A stretch of 64,000 nt of DNA from DATAAP01 sp041690495 (GCA_041690495.1 JAWLHE010000007.1:124001-188000); one strand, 5' to 3'. Positions 46,433-55,620 are shown, numbered from the stretch's first letter. The notes: generated from the sequence alone by a model not told the origin. Translations and numbers: made by a program.

Positions 46433-46761
46433 GACATTGCAACGTGCCGGAAACACGGCCGTTCCGAAAGGTGGCGCTTGGGTGACGGGGCACACCGAAC
46501 GGGGCCGCACAATAATACCTCAGGAGCGGATTGCCGGAACCCGCCGGCCCGTCAATACATCCCGCACGGTTCAAGCAGCCGGATCCCCCCCCGGTCAGGT
46601 CCGGCCCGCAGGTTTTCGCGACCGAACCCCAGCAAATGCTTGCATCGCGTATATGCCTGCCCTATCGTGAGAACATAAAGGGAACATACGTGCGGGCTGG
46701 ACGCGGCCGCAATGACTTCGGCAGCGTTATCAATGCGTGTCGAGTTGGCTCTGCGGGTGAA
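46433..46761. other. Intergenic region upstream of the response regulator and lipoprotein
   Basis: 329 bases between divergent genes. It holds the EcfG promoter at 46441-46465 for the regulator. Nothing distinctive was found for the plus-strand lipoprotein gene. Confidence 0.5.
46441..46465 (-). promoter_or_regulatory. EcfG-type promoter of the response regulator
   Basis: On the minus strand GGAAC, 16 bases, CGTT, an exact consensus match. Transcription should begin within a few bases of the ATG at 46432. Confidence 0.75.
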
Positions 46762-47085
46762 ATGATGAGGGTGCGCGCGGTCGTGCTGGCCATGGCTCTT
46801 CTGCCGGCGGGAGGCTGCACCCGGACGGAATGGGTCAATCCTTCGGCGGACTCCGTCAAGGCCGCGGCAGACCGCGAGGAGTGCGAACAGGTGGCGCGGA
46901 TCGAGGCGCAGCAGCAGGTCCTGTTCGAGTCGCTGTCGCGCCGCCCGGTTCTGCGCGGCGGCATGATCGGGTATCCGCAGGCCGGCAGCTCGTTCTCCGA
47001 GCGAAACAGGGAATGGTACTGGACGCAGCATTTCCTCGATCGCTGCATGCAGGCGAGAGGATACCGGCTAATGCGGATCGAATAG
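46762..47085 (+). CDS. Small lipoprotein, hypothetical
   Basis: 107 residues. The N-terminus MMRVRAVVLAMALLPAGGC is a lipoprotein signal with lipobox PAGGC. The mature part is polar (ADREECEQVARIEAQQQ, RGGMIGYPQAGSSFSERNREWYWTQHFLDRCMQARGYRL). The last segment, C-M-x3-G-Y, is typical of small envelope proteins annotated as hypothetical in alphaproteobacteria. Start ATG 46762 or 46765. Confidence 0.65.
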   Translation: MMRVRAVVLAMALLPAGGCTRTEWVNPSADSVKAAADREECEQVARIEAQQQVLFESLSRRPVLRGGMIGYPQAGSSFSERNREWYWTQHFLDRCMQARGYRLMRIE

Positions 47086-47165
47086 CCGGAATGCGCCCCG
47101 CGCGTCCTTTACGGCAGCCATGACGACACTATGTGTCGTGCAGGGCCGGCGAGAAGGAGACAGAT

Positions 47166-47528
47166 GTGTCGTTGACGGTGGACCTTAGTCTTGCGCAAGT
47201 CGCCTTCATCACCGCGGAAACCGTGCCATTGCTGCGACGCCTGTTTCCAGGCAGCGCACCGGTGCTTGATCTCGCCCGACGCATCGAGCGTTTCCTGGCG
47301 GCCCGGGCGGACACGCCCGAGGCACGCGCACGGGCAGGCCATCTGATCAGGGCCTGGGAGGTATTCGCGGCGAGCCCCTCCTATCGCGAGTTTGCCGGTG
47401 CGCATCTCAAGCACCGCGACGTCGGCAAGCAGGATCAGGTCACTTTGCGGATGCGCCAGCTCGAGCGCGTTCTGCACGCGGAGCCGGTTCGGCAACGTGG
47501 CGCGCACATGCGAACGTCTGCGGCCTAG
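47166..47528 (+). CDS. Hypothetical protein
   Basis: 120 residues from GTG 47166, with AAGGAG six bases upstream. It is soluble and helical (VAFITAETVPLLRRLFPG, LARRIERFLAARADTPEARARAGHLIRAWEVFAASPSYREFAG). No domain recognised. Confidence 0.5.
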   Translation: MSLTVDLSLAQVAFITAETVPLLRRLFPGSAPVLDLARRIERFLAARADTPEARARAGHLIRAWEVFAASPSYREFAGAHLKHRDVGKQDQVTLRMRQLERVLHAEPVRQRGAHMRTSAA

Positions 47529-47542
47529 GGCCATTATCCGCC

Positions 47543-47567
47543 GGAACCGGCCCTGGGGCATGCCGTT
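47543..47567 (+). promoter_or_regulatory. EcfG-type promoter of an exported protein
   Basis: GGAAC, 16 bases, CGTT, an exact consensus match, ending 36 bases before the start codon at 47603. Confidence 0.75.
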
Positions 47568-47602
47568 GAGGAAGGGCCTCCACTAACGGCTGGAGAATCC
47601 CG

Positions 47603-47941
47603 ATGTTGAAGGCAATGGCCGCCGCGGCCCTTGGAATGGCCCTTTCCGGCGCGGCATTCGCACAGAGCAGTTTGACGCCGCCGCCAAGCGCTCAGGATCC
47701 CGGGCCAACTGCTACCAGACCGTACCAGCTGCGTCCGCCGGCCGGCGAATCAGCCGCTGAAGCGGCACGTCGCCGCGGAAGAGTCGATCTGAACAACAAT
47801 AGGGCGACAGGCCGCGGCCGCGAACAGGGCTCCGGCACGTTGCCGCAGCGCCTCGGACCGATATCGCCGGGTACCGGCGCGCACGACAGCGGCGTGCCCG
47901 ACAGCAGCACGTATAATCCGGCCACCCCGGCCATCCGGTGA
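47603..47941 (+). CDS. Small exported Pro/Gly-rich protein, EcfG-promoter gene
   Basis: 112 residues. A cleavable signal (MAAAALGMALSGAAFAQ) is followed by a low-complexity mature chain rich in Pro, Gly, Ser and Arg with no folded domain visible. A consensus EcfG promoter lies just before it, so it is probably a stress-induced periplasmic protein. Confidence 0.65.
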   Translation: MLKAMAAAALGMALSGAAFAQSSLTPPPSAQDPGPTATRPYQLRPPAGESAAEAARRRGRVDLNNNRATGRGREQGSGTLPQRLGPISPGTGAHDSGVPDSSTYNPATPAIR

Positions 47942-47987
47942 CCGTGTGAGCCGAGCGCAAAGGCCGCCATCGCGCAAAATGCAGAAC

Positions 47988-48014
47988 AGGGGCTTAGCCG
48001 TCGGCTAAGCCCCT
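47988..48014 (-). terminator. Terminator after tRNA-Asn
   Basis: A perfect 12-bp stem with a 3-base loop (47988-47999 with 48003-48014). On the minus strand it is followed by a T-rich run (TTCTGCATTTT). It lies just downstream of the tRNA genes. Confidence 0.7.
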
Positions 48015-48022
48015 GCGAAGAA

Positions 48023-48097
48023 TGGCTCCCCGGGTCTGATTCGAACAGACGACCAGCCGGTTAACAGCCGGCTGCTCTACCGCTGAGCTACCGGGGA
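48023..48097 (-). tRNA. tRNA-Asn (anticodon GTT)
   Basis: 75 bases on the minus strand. The gene begins TCCCCGGTAGCTCAG, has CTGTTAAC in the anticodon loop (GTT), TTCGAATC in the T loop, and an encoded CCA. Confidence 0.96.
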
Positions 48098-48156
48098 TCA
48101 AGAGAGGCGGCCTTATATCAACTCCGTCCGGCCGACGCCAGTCCCGCGCCAAAAAA

Positions 48157-48231
48157 TGGAGGCCGGGGCCGGAATCGAACCGGCGCATGCGGGATTTGCA
48201 GTCCCGAGCATTACCACTTTGCTACCCGGCC
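48157..48231 (-). tRNA. tRNA-Cys (anticodon GCA)
   Basis: 75 bases on the minus strand. It begins GGCCGGGTAGCAAAG, has CTGCAAAT in the anticodon loop (GCA), TTCGATTC in the T loop, and ends CCTCCA with encoded CCA. It is 59 bases from tRNA-Asn on the same strand and probably shares its transcript. Confidence 0.96.
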
Positions 48232-48447
48232 TGGCGCCGCATCGCGCTGAAAACGTGAGCGGGAAGCGACATATAGAAGCGTCGATAGGGGCGGTCAACC
48301 TCCGCGCCGCAGCGCACCGGAGCCCGGTCAAGATTGTCAGCGCGCGGAAGGACGGCTATATGTCGCTACGGAGCGAGCCATCCGATTCCCGGCCGCGGCG
48401 GTCGAGTTGCCGTCCCGGACGCCCACTTGAACTCACAACCCCGAGAG

Positions 48448-49104
48448 ATGATGGATTACGCCACCGCTCGACTCAACATGGTCGAAAGCCAGGTTCGGCC
48501 CAACCGCGTCACGGATCCGCGCATCGTCACGGCGATGCTGGAGCTGCCGCGCGAGAGTTTTCTGCCAAAGCCCCTCCGCGGCATCGCATATGTGGACGAA
48601 GACATCCACATCGGCGACGGGCGCTACCTGATGGAGCCGATGGTCCAGGCAAGACTCGTGCAGGCTGCGCAAATCATGCCCGAGGACGTCGTGCTCGAGA
48701 TCGGCACGGCGACGGGGTATGGCGCCGCACTGCTTGCCCGTCTGGCGAGCACGGTCGTCGCACTTGAGTGCGATCCGGCGCTCGCGAAGTCGGCAACGGC
48801 GACACTGAGCAGCCTCGGCATCGACAATGTGGCCGTGGTCGAGGGCAAGCTGGCGGACGGATACCCGCAGCAGGCGCCCTACAACGTGATCGTGCTCGCG
48901 GGCGGCGTTGAATATATCCCGCCGGGCATTTCCGGCCAGCTCGCGGAAGGCGGCCGCCTGGTGGCGGTCGAGATGCCGCCCGGTGGCCCCGGCAAGGCAA
49001 TCCTCGCGACTCGCATTGCCGGGACGGTCTCGACCCGCGTAATCTTCGATGCGTCGTGCCCGATTCTTCCGGGCTTCCGGCGCGAACCGGGATTCGTGTT
49101 TTGA
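48448..49104 (+). CDS. pcm: Protein-L-isoaspartate O-methyltransferase family protein
   Basis: 218 residues. It begins with the family's RLNMVESQVRPNRVTDPRI and has motif I VLEIGTATGYGAALLARL, an acidic post-motif residue in VVALECDP and NVIVLAGGVEYIPPG. The canonical enzyme methylates damaged aspartyl residues; the alphaproteobacterial short form often lacks proven activity. Starts at ATG 48448 or 48451. It is first in the pcm-rhodanese-tolC-popZ-valS run. Confidence 0.85.
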   Translation: MMDYATARLNMVESQVRPNRVTDPRIVTAMLELPRESFLPKPLRGIAYVDEDIHIGDGRYLMEPMVQARLVQAAQIMPEDVVLEIGTATGYGAALLARLASTVVALECDPALAKSATATLSSLGIDNVAVVEGKLADGYPQQAPYNVIVLAGGVEYIPPGISGQLAEGGRLVAVEMPPGGPGKAILATRIAGTVSTRVIFDASCPILPGFRREPGFVF

Positions 49105-49442
49105 GCGCTGCTGCCGAAACCGCCCCTCTGCAGATCGATGTCGTGGAACTCGGTCGTATCCTCAATGAAAATCAAGGGGTTACCCTAATCGATGTGCGGG
49201 AGCCGTGGGAGGTGCAGATCTGCGCTATCGCTGGAAGCGTAAACGTTCCGCTAAGTACCTTGCCCCAGAATCTGGACCGACTGCCGCCCCAGGCGCCGCT
49301 TGTCGTCCTCTGCCACCATGGCGCGCGGTCGATGCAAGCGGTGGCTTGGCTCCGGCAAAACGGGTTCGGGAATGCGAGCAATCTGATCGGCGGGATCGAC
49401 GCTTGGGCACGACAGATCGATCCCGCCATGGCGACTTATTGA
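49101..49442 (+). CDS. Rhodanese-like sulfurtransferase
   Basis: 113 residues from TTG 49101, which overlaps the pcm stop. A single rhodanese domain is present: LIDVREPWEVQICAIAGSVNVPLSTL and active-site cysteine in LVVLCHHGARSMQA (CHHGAR loop), then LIGGIDAWA. It probably carries persulfide sulfur. It is coupled to pcm and followed 21 bases later by tolC. Confidence 0.85.
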   Translation: MSAAAETAPLQIDVVELGRILNENQGVTLIDVREPWEVQICAIAGSVNVPLSTLPQNLDRLPPQAPLVVLCHHGARSMQAVAWLRQNGFGNASNLIGGIDAWARQIDPAMATY

Positions 49443-49463
49443 ATTGCGGCAGTGGGGGCAACA

Positions 49464-50858
49464 ATGAAGAGAAGCGTATTGCTTGGAGCGGTCGCGGCGA
49501 TTGCCCTCCTGGTCGGCCTGCCGGTACAGGCGCAGACCATCGAGGAGACATTGGCGAAGACCTACCGCACCAATCCGCAGCTCCTGGCTGATCGCGCGCG
49601 GCTTCGCGCCACCGACGAGGGCGTGCCGCGCGCGCTGTCGAACTGGCGTCCGACCGTCTCTCTCTCCGCCGAGGCGGGCAGAGGACGCGATCGGCTGCGG
49701 AGCGAGAACAGCATCACCGACATCACCACGCGGTCGTACCAGAGCCGCACGCCGCAGACGGCCACCCTCAGCATCATTCAGCCCCTTTATCGCGGCGGCC
49801 GCACCCTTGCCGAGACGAGCCGGGCGGAGAACCTCGTCTTGCAGAGCCGCGCCCAGCTGCACAGCACGGAACAGTCGGTGCTGCTCGATGCGGCGACCGC
49901 TTACACCAATCTGCTCCAGGACCAGGCGGTTCTCGATCTCAACATCAACAACGAGCAGGTTCTGCAGCGCCAGCTCGACGCCGCACGCGACCGCTTCCAG
50001 GTCGGCGAGATCACCCGAACCGACGTGTCGCAGGCCGAAGCGCGTCTGTCGCGCGCGCGCGCCGACCGCATCCAGGCGGAAGGAAACCTGACCTCCTCCC
50101 GCGCCAACTTCCTGCGCGTCGTCGGCGAGCCGCCCGGCCGCCTGAGCCCCGCCCGGGTCCCGTCCAATCTGCCATCGAGCGAAACCCAGGCAATCCAGTT
50201 CGCGGCCGACAACCCGGCCGTGGTGTCAGCGCGTTTCGCCGAACGCGCCGCGCTTGACGACGTCGATCTCATCGCCGGCGAGAAGCTGCCGACCGTCAGC
50301 CTGCAGGGCGACCTGAGCCGCCAGGACGAGTCCCAGACCGCCGGGTTCCAGCGCGACGTGGCGGAGATTACCGCTGTACTCTCCGTTCCGCTCTATCAGG
50401 CGGGCTCCACCGATGCCCGCGTCCGCGAGGCGAAGCATATCGCATCGCAGCGCCGCATCGCGGTCGAGGATACCCTGCGGCGAGCCCAGGAAGATGCGAC
50501 GCGCACCTGGGAAGCACTGACCACGGCGCGGGCGCGCATCCAGGCGTTCCAGGCGCAGATCCGTGCGGCCGAAATCGCGCTCGAAGGCGTCGAGCAGGAG
50601 GCGCGGGTCGGCTCGCGCACGGTGCTCGATGTTCTCGATGCCGAGCAGGAACTGCTCGATGCCAAGGTCAATCTGGTGCGCGCGCAGCGCGACGAGATTG
50701 TCGCCGGGTACCAACTCGCAGCAGCAACGGGACGCCTGACGGCCCAGGAGCTCAAACTGCCTGTGGAGATCTACGATCCGACGCTTCATTACAACCGGAC
50801 ACGCGATCGCTGGTTCGGCACGGATGTCTTGCGGGAAGATACGGCTGCAGCCCGTTGA
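49464..50858 (+). CDS. tolC: TolC-family outer membrane efflux protein
   Basis: 464 residues. A signal peptide (to about residue 23, LPVQAQ) is followed by two TolC repeats (TIEETLAKTYRTNPQLLADRA, SIIQPLYRGGRT; LSVPLYQAGSTDARVREAK) and long coiled coils, ending VLDVLDAEQELLDAKVNLVRAQRDEIVAGYQL. It forms the trimeric outer-membrane channel for type I secretion and RND export. GTGGGGG precedes ATG 49464. Confidence 0.92.
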   Translation: MKRSVLLGAVAAIALLVGLPVQAQTIEETLAKTYRTNPQLLADRARLRATDEGVPRALSNWRPTVSLSAEAGRGRDRLRSENSITDITTRSYQSRTPQTATLSIIQPLYRGGRTLAETSRAENLVLQSRAQLHSTEQSVLLDAATAYTNLLQDQAVLDLNINNEQVLQRQLDAARDRFQVGEITRTDVSQAEARLSRARADRIQAEGNLTSSRANFLRVVGEPPGRLSPARVPSNLPSSETQAIQFAADNPAVVSARFAERAALDDVDLIAGEKLPTVSLQGDLSRQDESQTAGFQRDVAEITAVLSVPLYQAGSTDARVREAKHIASQRRIAVEDTLRRAQEDATRTWEALTTARARIQAFQAQIRAAEIALEGVEQEARVGSRTVLDVLDAEQELLDAKVNLVRAQRDEIVAGYQLAAATGRLTAQELKLPVEIYDPTLHYNRTRDRWFGTDVLREDTAAAR

Positions 50859-50936
50859 AGATGATGGGTTTCGGGTCTTTTTGCACTGGCATCGCTTGCT
50901 GTGCTGGCGTAATTTGCAATATTCGATGATCGAGCC

Positions 50937-51518
50937 ATGACAGACGCAAAGAACCAGCAAGCAGAACCGTCGATGGAGGAAATTCTCGCCTCCATCCGGC
51001 GTATCATTTCCGAGGACACGGAAACCGGAAAGGGCCAGCCGGCCGCGGCTCCGGCCGCCGCCGTGGAGGAGGCGCCGCCGCCGCCCAAAGCGAGCGATCC
51101 GCCTCCAGCGCCGGCGGCGGAGCCGTCACCGAGCGCGCCGGCGCCTGAAGTGCTGGAGCTTACGGAGATGGTCGGCGAGGACGGCAATGTCACCGATCTC
51201 GGCAGCGACAAGCCGAGCGAGCCGCCGTCGGCGCAGCCGGTCGAGCCGCCGCGGACGGACGATGACGAGCGTCTCGTCTCGCAGCGTGCCGCCAGCGCCG
51301 CCGCGGGGGCGTTGTCCGGGCTGCAGGCGGCGACGCGCCGGCCCGAGACGCCGCGCGGCCTGATAGGGCTCGGCAATGCGGGAATGACGCTGGAGGATAT
51401 CGTGCGCGCCGAGATGCGGCCGATCCTGAAGGCATGGCTCGACGAACATCTGCCGCCGCTGGTCGAACGCCTCGTCCAGAAGGAGATCAGGCGCATCACG
51501 CGCCAGGTCGACGAATAA
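50937..51518 (+). CDS. popZ: Polar organising protein PopZ (DUF2497)
   Basis: 193 residues with PopZ architecture: a short N-terminal helix (SMEEILASIRRIISED) that binds client proteins, a long proline-, alanine- and glutamate-rich disordered middle, and a C-terminal helical oligomerisation region (LEDIVRAEMRPILKAWLDEH, LPPLVERLVQKEIRRIT). It forms polar condensates that anchor the chromosome origin through ParB. The tolC-popZ-valS order is conserved in alphaproteobacteria. Confidence 0.9.
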   Translation: MTDAKNQQAEPSMEEILASIRRIISEDTETGKGQPAAAPAAAVEEAPPPPKASDPPPAPAAEPSPSAPAPEVLELTEMVGEDGNVTDLGSDKPSEPPSAQPVEPPRTDDDERLVSQRAASAAAGALSGLQAATRRPETPRGLIGLGNAGMTLEDIVRAEMRPILKAWLDEHLPPLVERLVQKEIRRITRQVDE

Positions 51519-51539
51519 TCCTCCACACTTGTTTTCGTG

Positions 51540-54242
51540 ATGGCTGACGCTGAGACCCCCACGGGGGCGCTCGAAAAGACTTTTAGCCCCGGCAAGATCG
51601 AGGAGCGGCAATATGCGCGCTGGGAGCAATCCGGCGCGTTCCGCCCTCGCGGCAGCGGCGAGCCGTTTTCGGTCGTAATCCCGCCGCCCAATGTCACCGG
51701 CAGCCTCCATATGGGGCATGCCCTCAACAATACGCTCCAGGACATCCTGGTGCGCTATCACCGCATGCGCGGCTTCGATACGCTGTGGCAACCCGGCACC
51801 GATCACGCCGGAATCGCGACGCAGATGGTCGTGGAGCGGCAGCTGGCGGCACAGGGCATCGGGCTCGACCGCGGCGGTGCCGCGGGCGCCTCGAACGCAA
51901 GACTGATCGGCCGCAGAGAGTTCGTCGAGCGCGTATGGGAGTGGAAAGCGGAGTCCGGCGGCGCGATTACGCGCCAGCTTCGCCGGCTTGGCGCCTCGCT
52001 CGCCTGGGAGCGCGAGCGGTTTACGATGGACGAGGGGCTGTCGGCTGCGGTTCTGAAAGTCTTCGTGGAGCTCTACCGCGAGGGCCTGATCTACCGCGAC
52101 AACCGGCTGGTCAACTGGGACCCAAAGCTTCACACCACGATCTCCGACCTCGAGGTCGAGCAGCGTGAAATCAAAGGTCACCTCTGGCATTTCCGCTATC
52201 CGGTCGAGGGCGATCCGGACACGTTCATAACGGTTGCGACAACACGGCCCGAGACGATGCTGGGCGACACCGGGATAGCCGTGCACCCGGACGACGCGCG
52301 CTACAGGCATCTCGTCGGCAAACACGCGATCCTGCCGCTCGTCGGCCGACGCATCCCCATCGTCGCCGACGAATACAGCGACCCCGAGAAGGGCACCGGC
52401 GCGGTCAAGATCACGCCGGCACATGACTTCAACGACTTCGAAGTCGGCAGGCGGCACGGACTCGAAGCGATCAATATCTTCACGGCCGACGCGTATCTGA
52501 ACGATAACGTTCCGGCGGAATTCCGCGGCATGGAGCGTTTCGCGGCGCGCAAGGCCGTGGTCGCCGCGATGGAGGCGCAGGGCCTGCTCGCCAGGATCGA
52601 AGACCATGTGCACATGGTCCCGCATGGCGACCGCTCCGGCGTGCCGATCGAGCCGTGGCTGACAGTCCAGTGGTACGTCAACGCCGGGGAGCTGGCGAAG
52701 CCGGCGATCAAGTCGGTCGAGGACGGGAGGACCGTGTTCGTGCCGAAGAGCTGGGAGAAGACGTTCTTCCACTGGATGCGCAACATCCAGCCCTGGGCGA
52801 TCTCGCGGCAGCTGTGGTGGGGGCATCAGATCCCGGCATGGTACGGGCCCGACGACCAGGTTTTCGTCGATTACGACGAGGCCGGCGCCAGGGCGCAGGC
52901 GGCAAAGCACTACGGCCGCGATGTCGAGCTGCGCCGCGATCCGGACGTGCTCGACACATGGTTCTCGTCGGCGCTGTGGCCATTCTCGACACTGGGGTGG
53001 CCGGAGCAGACGCCGGAACTGAGGAAGTTCTATCCGACCAGCGTGCTGGTGACGGGCTTTGACATCATCTTCTTCTGGGTCGCCCGCATGATGATGATGG
53101 GCCATCATTTCATGCATGAGGTGCCGTTCCACTCGGTCTACATTCATGGCATCGTTCGCGACGAGCGCGGCCAGAAGATGTCGAAGTCGAAGGGCAACGT
53201 CGTCGATCCGCTCGATCTGATCGACAGGTACGGCGCGGATGCGCTGCGCTTCACGATGGCGGCGCTGGCTACGCCCGGCCGCGACATCAAGCCGAGTCCC
53301 GCCCGCGTCGAGGGCTACCGCAACTTCGCGACCAAGCTCTGGAACGCCGCCCGGTACGCGCAGATGAACGGCTGCGCGATCGTACCCGGCTTCGATCCCG
53401 CCGCGGCGAAGCTCCAGGTCAATCGCTGGATTCTCGGCGAACTGCGCCGCGCCGCCGCAGAGACCGAGGCGGCGATCGCGGAGTTCCGCTTCAACGACGC
53501 GGCCAACGCCCTCTATCACTTCGCCTGGGGCACGTTCTGCGACTGGTATCTCGAGTTCACCAAGCCGGTGCTCAACGGCGCCGATGCATCCGCGCGCGAC
53601 GAGACCCGTGCCACGACGGCCTGCATCCTGCGCGATCTTGTCAAGCTGCTGCACCCGTTCATTCCATTCATCACCGAAGAGATATGGGAGAAGCTCGGGC
53701 TCGGCGAAGGACTGTTGATGACCGCCCCCTGGCCGACGCTCCCGGAGGCGTCAGGCGATGCGGCGGCGAAGGCGGAGCTCGACTGGGTCGTTCAGGCGAT
53801 CACCGAAATCCGGGCGCTTCGGTCGGAGATGAACGTCCCCGCCGGGGCGCGGCTGGCGCTCGGCTACAAGGATGCAAGCGCAGAGGCGGCCGCGCGACTG
53901 AAAAAGCATGCCGACATCATCCGGACCCTCGCACGGCTCGAACATATCGAGGAGGAGCGCGGCGCGCCGGCACGCGGCGCCGTGCAGATCGCGGTGCCGG
54001 AGGCGACGCTCGTTCTTCCGCTCGCTGGCGTGATCGACGCCGCGGCCGAGCGCGCACGGCTCGGCAAGGAGATCGGCAAGCTGGCCGGCGAGATCGACAA
54101 GATGGACAGGAAGCTCGCCAACCCCGGATTTCTCGCCAAGGCGGATCCGGAAGTCGTCGAGGACCAGCGCGAGCGGCGCCAGGAAGCCGAGGCCGCGCGC
54201 AGCCGTCTCGTCGCCGCGCTCGAGCGCATCAGCGCGCTGTGA
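51540..54242 (+). CDS. valS: Valyl-tRNA synthetase
   Basis: 900 residues. It has the HIGH-type motif in GSLHMGHALNNTLQD and KMSKSKGNVVDPLD, the editing domain (ATTRPETMLGDTG, THE long CP1 insert) and a C-terminal coiled coil (RARLGKEIGKLAGEIDKMDRKL). It charges tRNA-Val and edits threonine. ATG 51540 begins 21 bases after popZ. Very long open frames on the opposite strand are codon-bias shadows. Confidence 0.97.
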   Translation: MADAETPTGALEKTFSPGKIEERQYARWEQSGAFRPRGSGEPFSVVIPPPNVTGSLHMGHALNNTLQDILVRYHRMRGFDTLWQPGTDHAGIATQMVVERQLAAQGIGLDRGGAAGASNARLIGRREFVERVWEWKAESGGAITRQLRRLGASLAWERERFTMDEGLSAAVLKVFVELYREGLIYRDNRLVNWDPKLHTTISDLEVEQREIKGHLWHFRYPVEGDPDTFITVATTRPETMLGDTGIAVHPDDARYRHLVGKHAILPLVGRRIPIVADEYSDPEKGTGAVKITPAHDFNDFEVGRRHGLEAINIFTADAYLNDNVPAEFRGMERFAARKAVVAAMEAQGLLARIEDHVHMVPHGDRSGVPIEPWLTVQWYVNAGELAKPAIKSVEDGRTVFVPKSWEKTFFHWMRNIQPWAISRQLWWGHQIPAWYGPDDQVFVDYDEAGARAQAAKHYGRDVELRRDPDVLDTWFSSALWPFSTLGWPEQTPELRKFYPTSVLVTGFDIIFFWVARMMMMGHHFMHEVPFHSVYIHGIVRDERGQKMSKSKGNVVDPLDLIDRYGADALRFTMAALATPGRDIKPSPARVEGYRNFATKLWNAARYAQMNGCAIVPGFDPAAAKLQVNRWILGELRRAAAETEAAIAEFRFNDAANALYHFAWGTFCDWYLEFTKPVLNGADASARDETRATTACILRDLVKLLHPFIPFITEEIWEKLGLGEGLLMTAPWPTLPEASGDAAAKAELDWVVQAITEIRALRSEMNVPAGARLALGYKDASAEAAARLKKHADIIRTLARLEHIEEERGAPARGAVQIAVPEATLVLPLAGVIDAAAERARLGKEIGKLAGEIDKMDRKLANPGFLAKADPEVVEDQRERRQEAEAARSRLVAALERISAL

Positions 54243-54246
54243 GGCG

Positions 54247-54672
54247 ATGACCGTCCACGATCTCGATCCCGAGGACAAGGCGCTGATCGAGGCGGCACGC
54301 AACCAGATCCGCGAGCGCTATCGCGAGAATCGGCATCATATCGGTGCGGCGCTGCGCACGCGCTCGGGCAGGATTCACACCGGGATTCATCTGGATACCT
54401 ATGTCGGCCGCGCCTCGGTCTGCGCGGAGGCGGTCGCGGTCGGCAAGGCCATGGCCGCGGGCGACACCGACATCGTCGCGATCGTTTCGGTGCGCCATCC
54501 GCGTCCGCGCGAGTCCAATCAGGAGATCCAGGTCGTATCGCCGTGCGGCATCTGCCGCGAGATGCTGGCCGATTTCGCCCCGGACTGCCGCGTCATCGTC
54601 CCCGTCAACGGGACCGTGGCGCAGGTCGACGTCAAGGACCTGCTGCCGAACAAGTACTACCGGCAACCCTGA
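54247..54672 (+). CDS. Cytidine deaminase-like protein
   Basis: 141 residues with the small homotetramer-type zinc site: C-A-E in RASVCAEAVAVGKA and P-C-G-I-C in VVSPCGICREMLADFAP, plus HHIGAALRTRSGRIHTGIHLD. It resembles cytidine/blasticidin-S deaminases; substrate not certain. It follows valS by 4 bases. Confidence 0.85.
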   Translation: MTVHDLDPEDKALIEAARNQIRERYRENRHHIGAALRTRSGRIHTGIHLDTYVGRASVCAEAVAVGKAMAAGDTDIVAIVSVRHPRPRESNQEIQVVSPCGICREMLADFAPDCRVIVPVNGTVAQVDVKDLLPNKYYRQP

Positions 54673-55620
54673 CTAGCGCGCGTCGGCGCGCTCGAGGGCG
54701 TCGCGGTCCCAGTTCGCGCGATCCGCCGCTGCGGCGTACGTGCTCTGCGCGAAGGCGAGCAAGTCGTCATCCGGCGTCCGGGATTGCCGGACGGCGTCGT
54801 AGGGCAGGATGAACTCGCCAAGCTCGCGGCTGTAGAATGCGGCAGCCGGACGAAGCGGTGCCTCCGCGAGGCCGGACGGCTCGGGGTAGGCGTAGGAATA
54901 GAAGGCGGGTTGGCCGAAGCCGCCGTTTCCCGGCCAGAAGCCGAGGCTGCTGACCTCGTGGGAATACGCTTCGCGCGTTACGGAATCGGCGGTATGCGGC
55001 GCGCCGGGATGCGGCGGCGCGCGGCGGCCCGAAAAGCGCGTGATCGCAAGATCGAAACTGCCCCAGTAGAAATTGACCGGACTGGCCTTGCCGACGAATC
55101 GCGATCTGAAACACTCGAACACGCGATGCGAGCCGAGCAGAACGCGCCAGAAACGCTGCGCGTAATCGCGGTCGTAGCTCTTGTGCGTGCGATCCTGCTC
55201 GAACGGGATCGGCTCCGGAATCTCGACGGGCACTGTCCAGAGTCGCACTTCGAGTCCAAGCGACCGCAGGCGCCCGATGACCTCACGGTAGAAGTCGGAC
55301 ACCGTACATGGTTCCAGCGCAAAGCTGTCCCGTGCTCCATCGCTCGTCTCGAATCCGAGGCGATGATCGATGAAGTCGAAATCGATCGTGAAGTGGCGCG
55401 CTCCGTGGGGCATGGTCGATGTCGTCAGGCCCCGGCTGGTGACGTATAGCGCCACCTGCCACCAATGGTTGATGGAAGGCGCCTGCGCCAGCCGTATTTT
55501 TCCCACGATCTGAGTCCACATGTGCAGGGTCGTGCACGTGTCCTCCCAGGTCCGGAACGGCAGGGCCGGCCAGGCGTCCGAGAAATCGGCCGGGTGTTCC
55601 AGGTCCTTCGATTGGGGCAT
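54673..55620 (-). CDS. DUF5996 family protein
   Basis: 315 residues. It shows the family features WPALPFRTWEDTCTTLHMWTQIVGKIRLA, NHWWQVALYVTSRGLTTSTMPH and FYWGSFDLAITRFSGRRAP. Function unknown. GGGAGG precedes ATG 55620. Its end abuts the deaminase gene, convergent. Confidence 0.85.
   Translation of the reverse strand: MPQSKDLEHPADFSDAWPALPFRTWEDTCTTLHMWTQIVGKIRLAQAPSINHWWQVALYVTSRGLTTSTMPHGARHFTIDFDFIDHRLGFETSDGARDSFALEPCTVSDFYREVIGRLRSLGLEVRLWTVPVEIPEPIPFEQDRTHKSYDRDYAQRFWRVLLGSHRVFECFRSRFVGKASPVNFYWGSFDLAITRFSGRRAPPHPGAPHTADSVTREAYSHEVSSLGFWPGNGGFGQPAFYSYAYPEPSGLAEAPLRPAAAFYSRELGEFILPYDAVRQSRTPDDDLLAFAQSTYAAAADRANWDRDALERADAR

Noticed and set aside
51126..53654. Very long open frame (842 codons) on the strand opposite valS and popZ
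   Set aside because: It is antisense to clear genes, Arg/Asp/His-rich with no domain, and expected from GC-rich codon bias.
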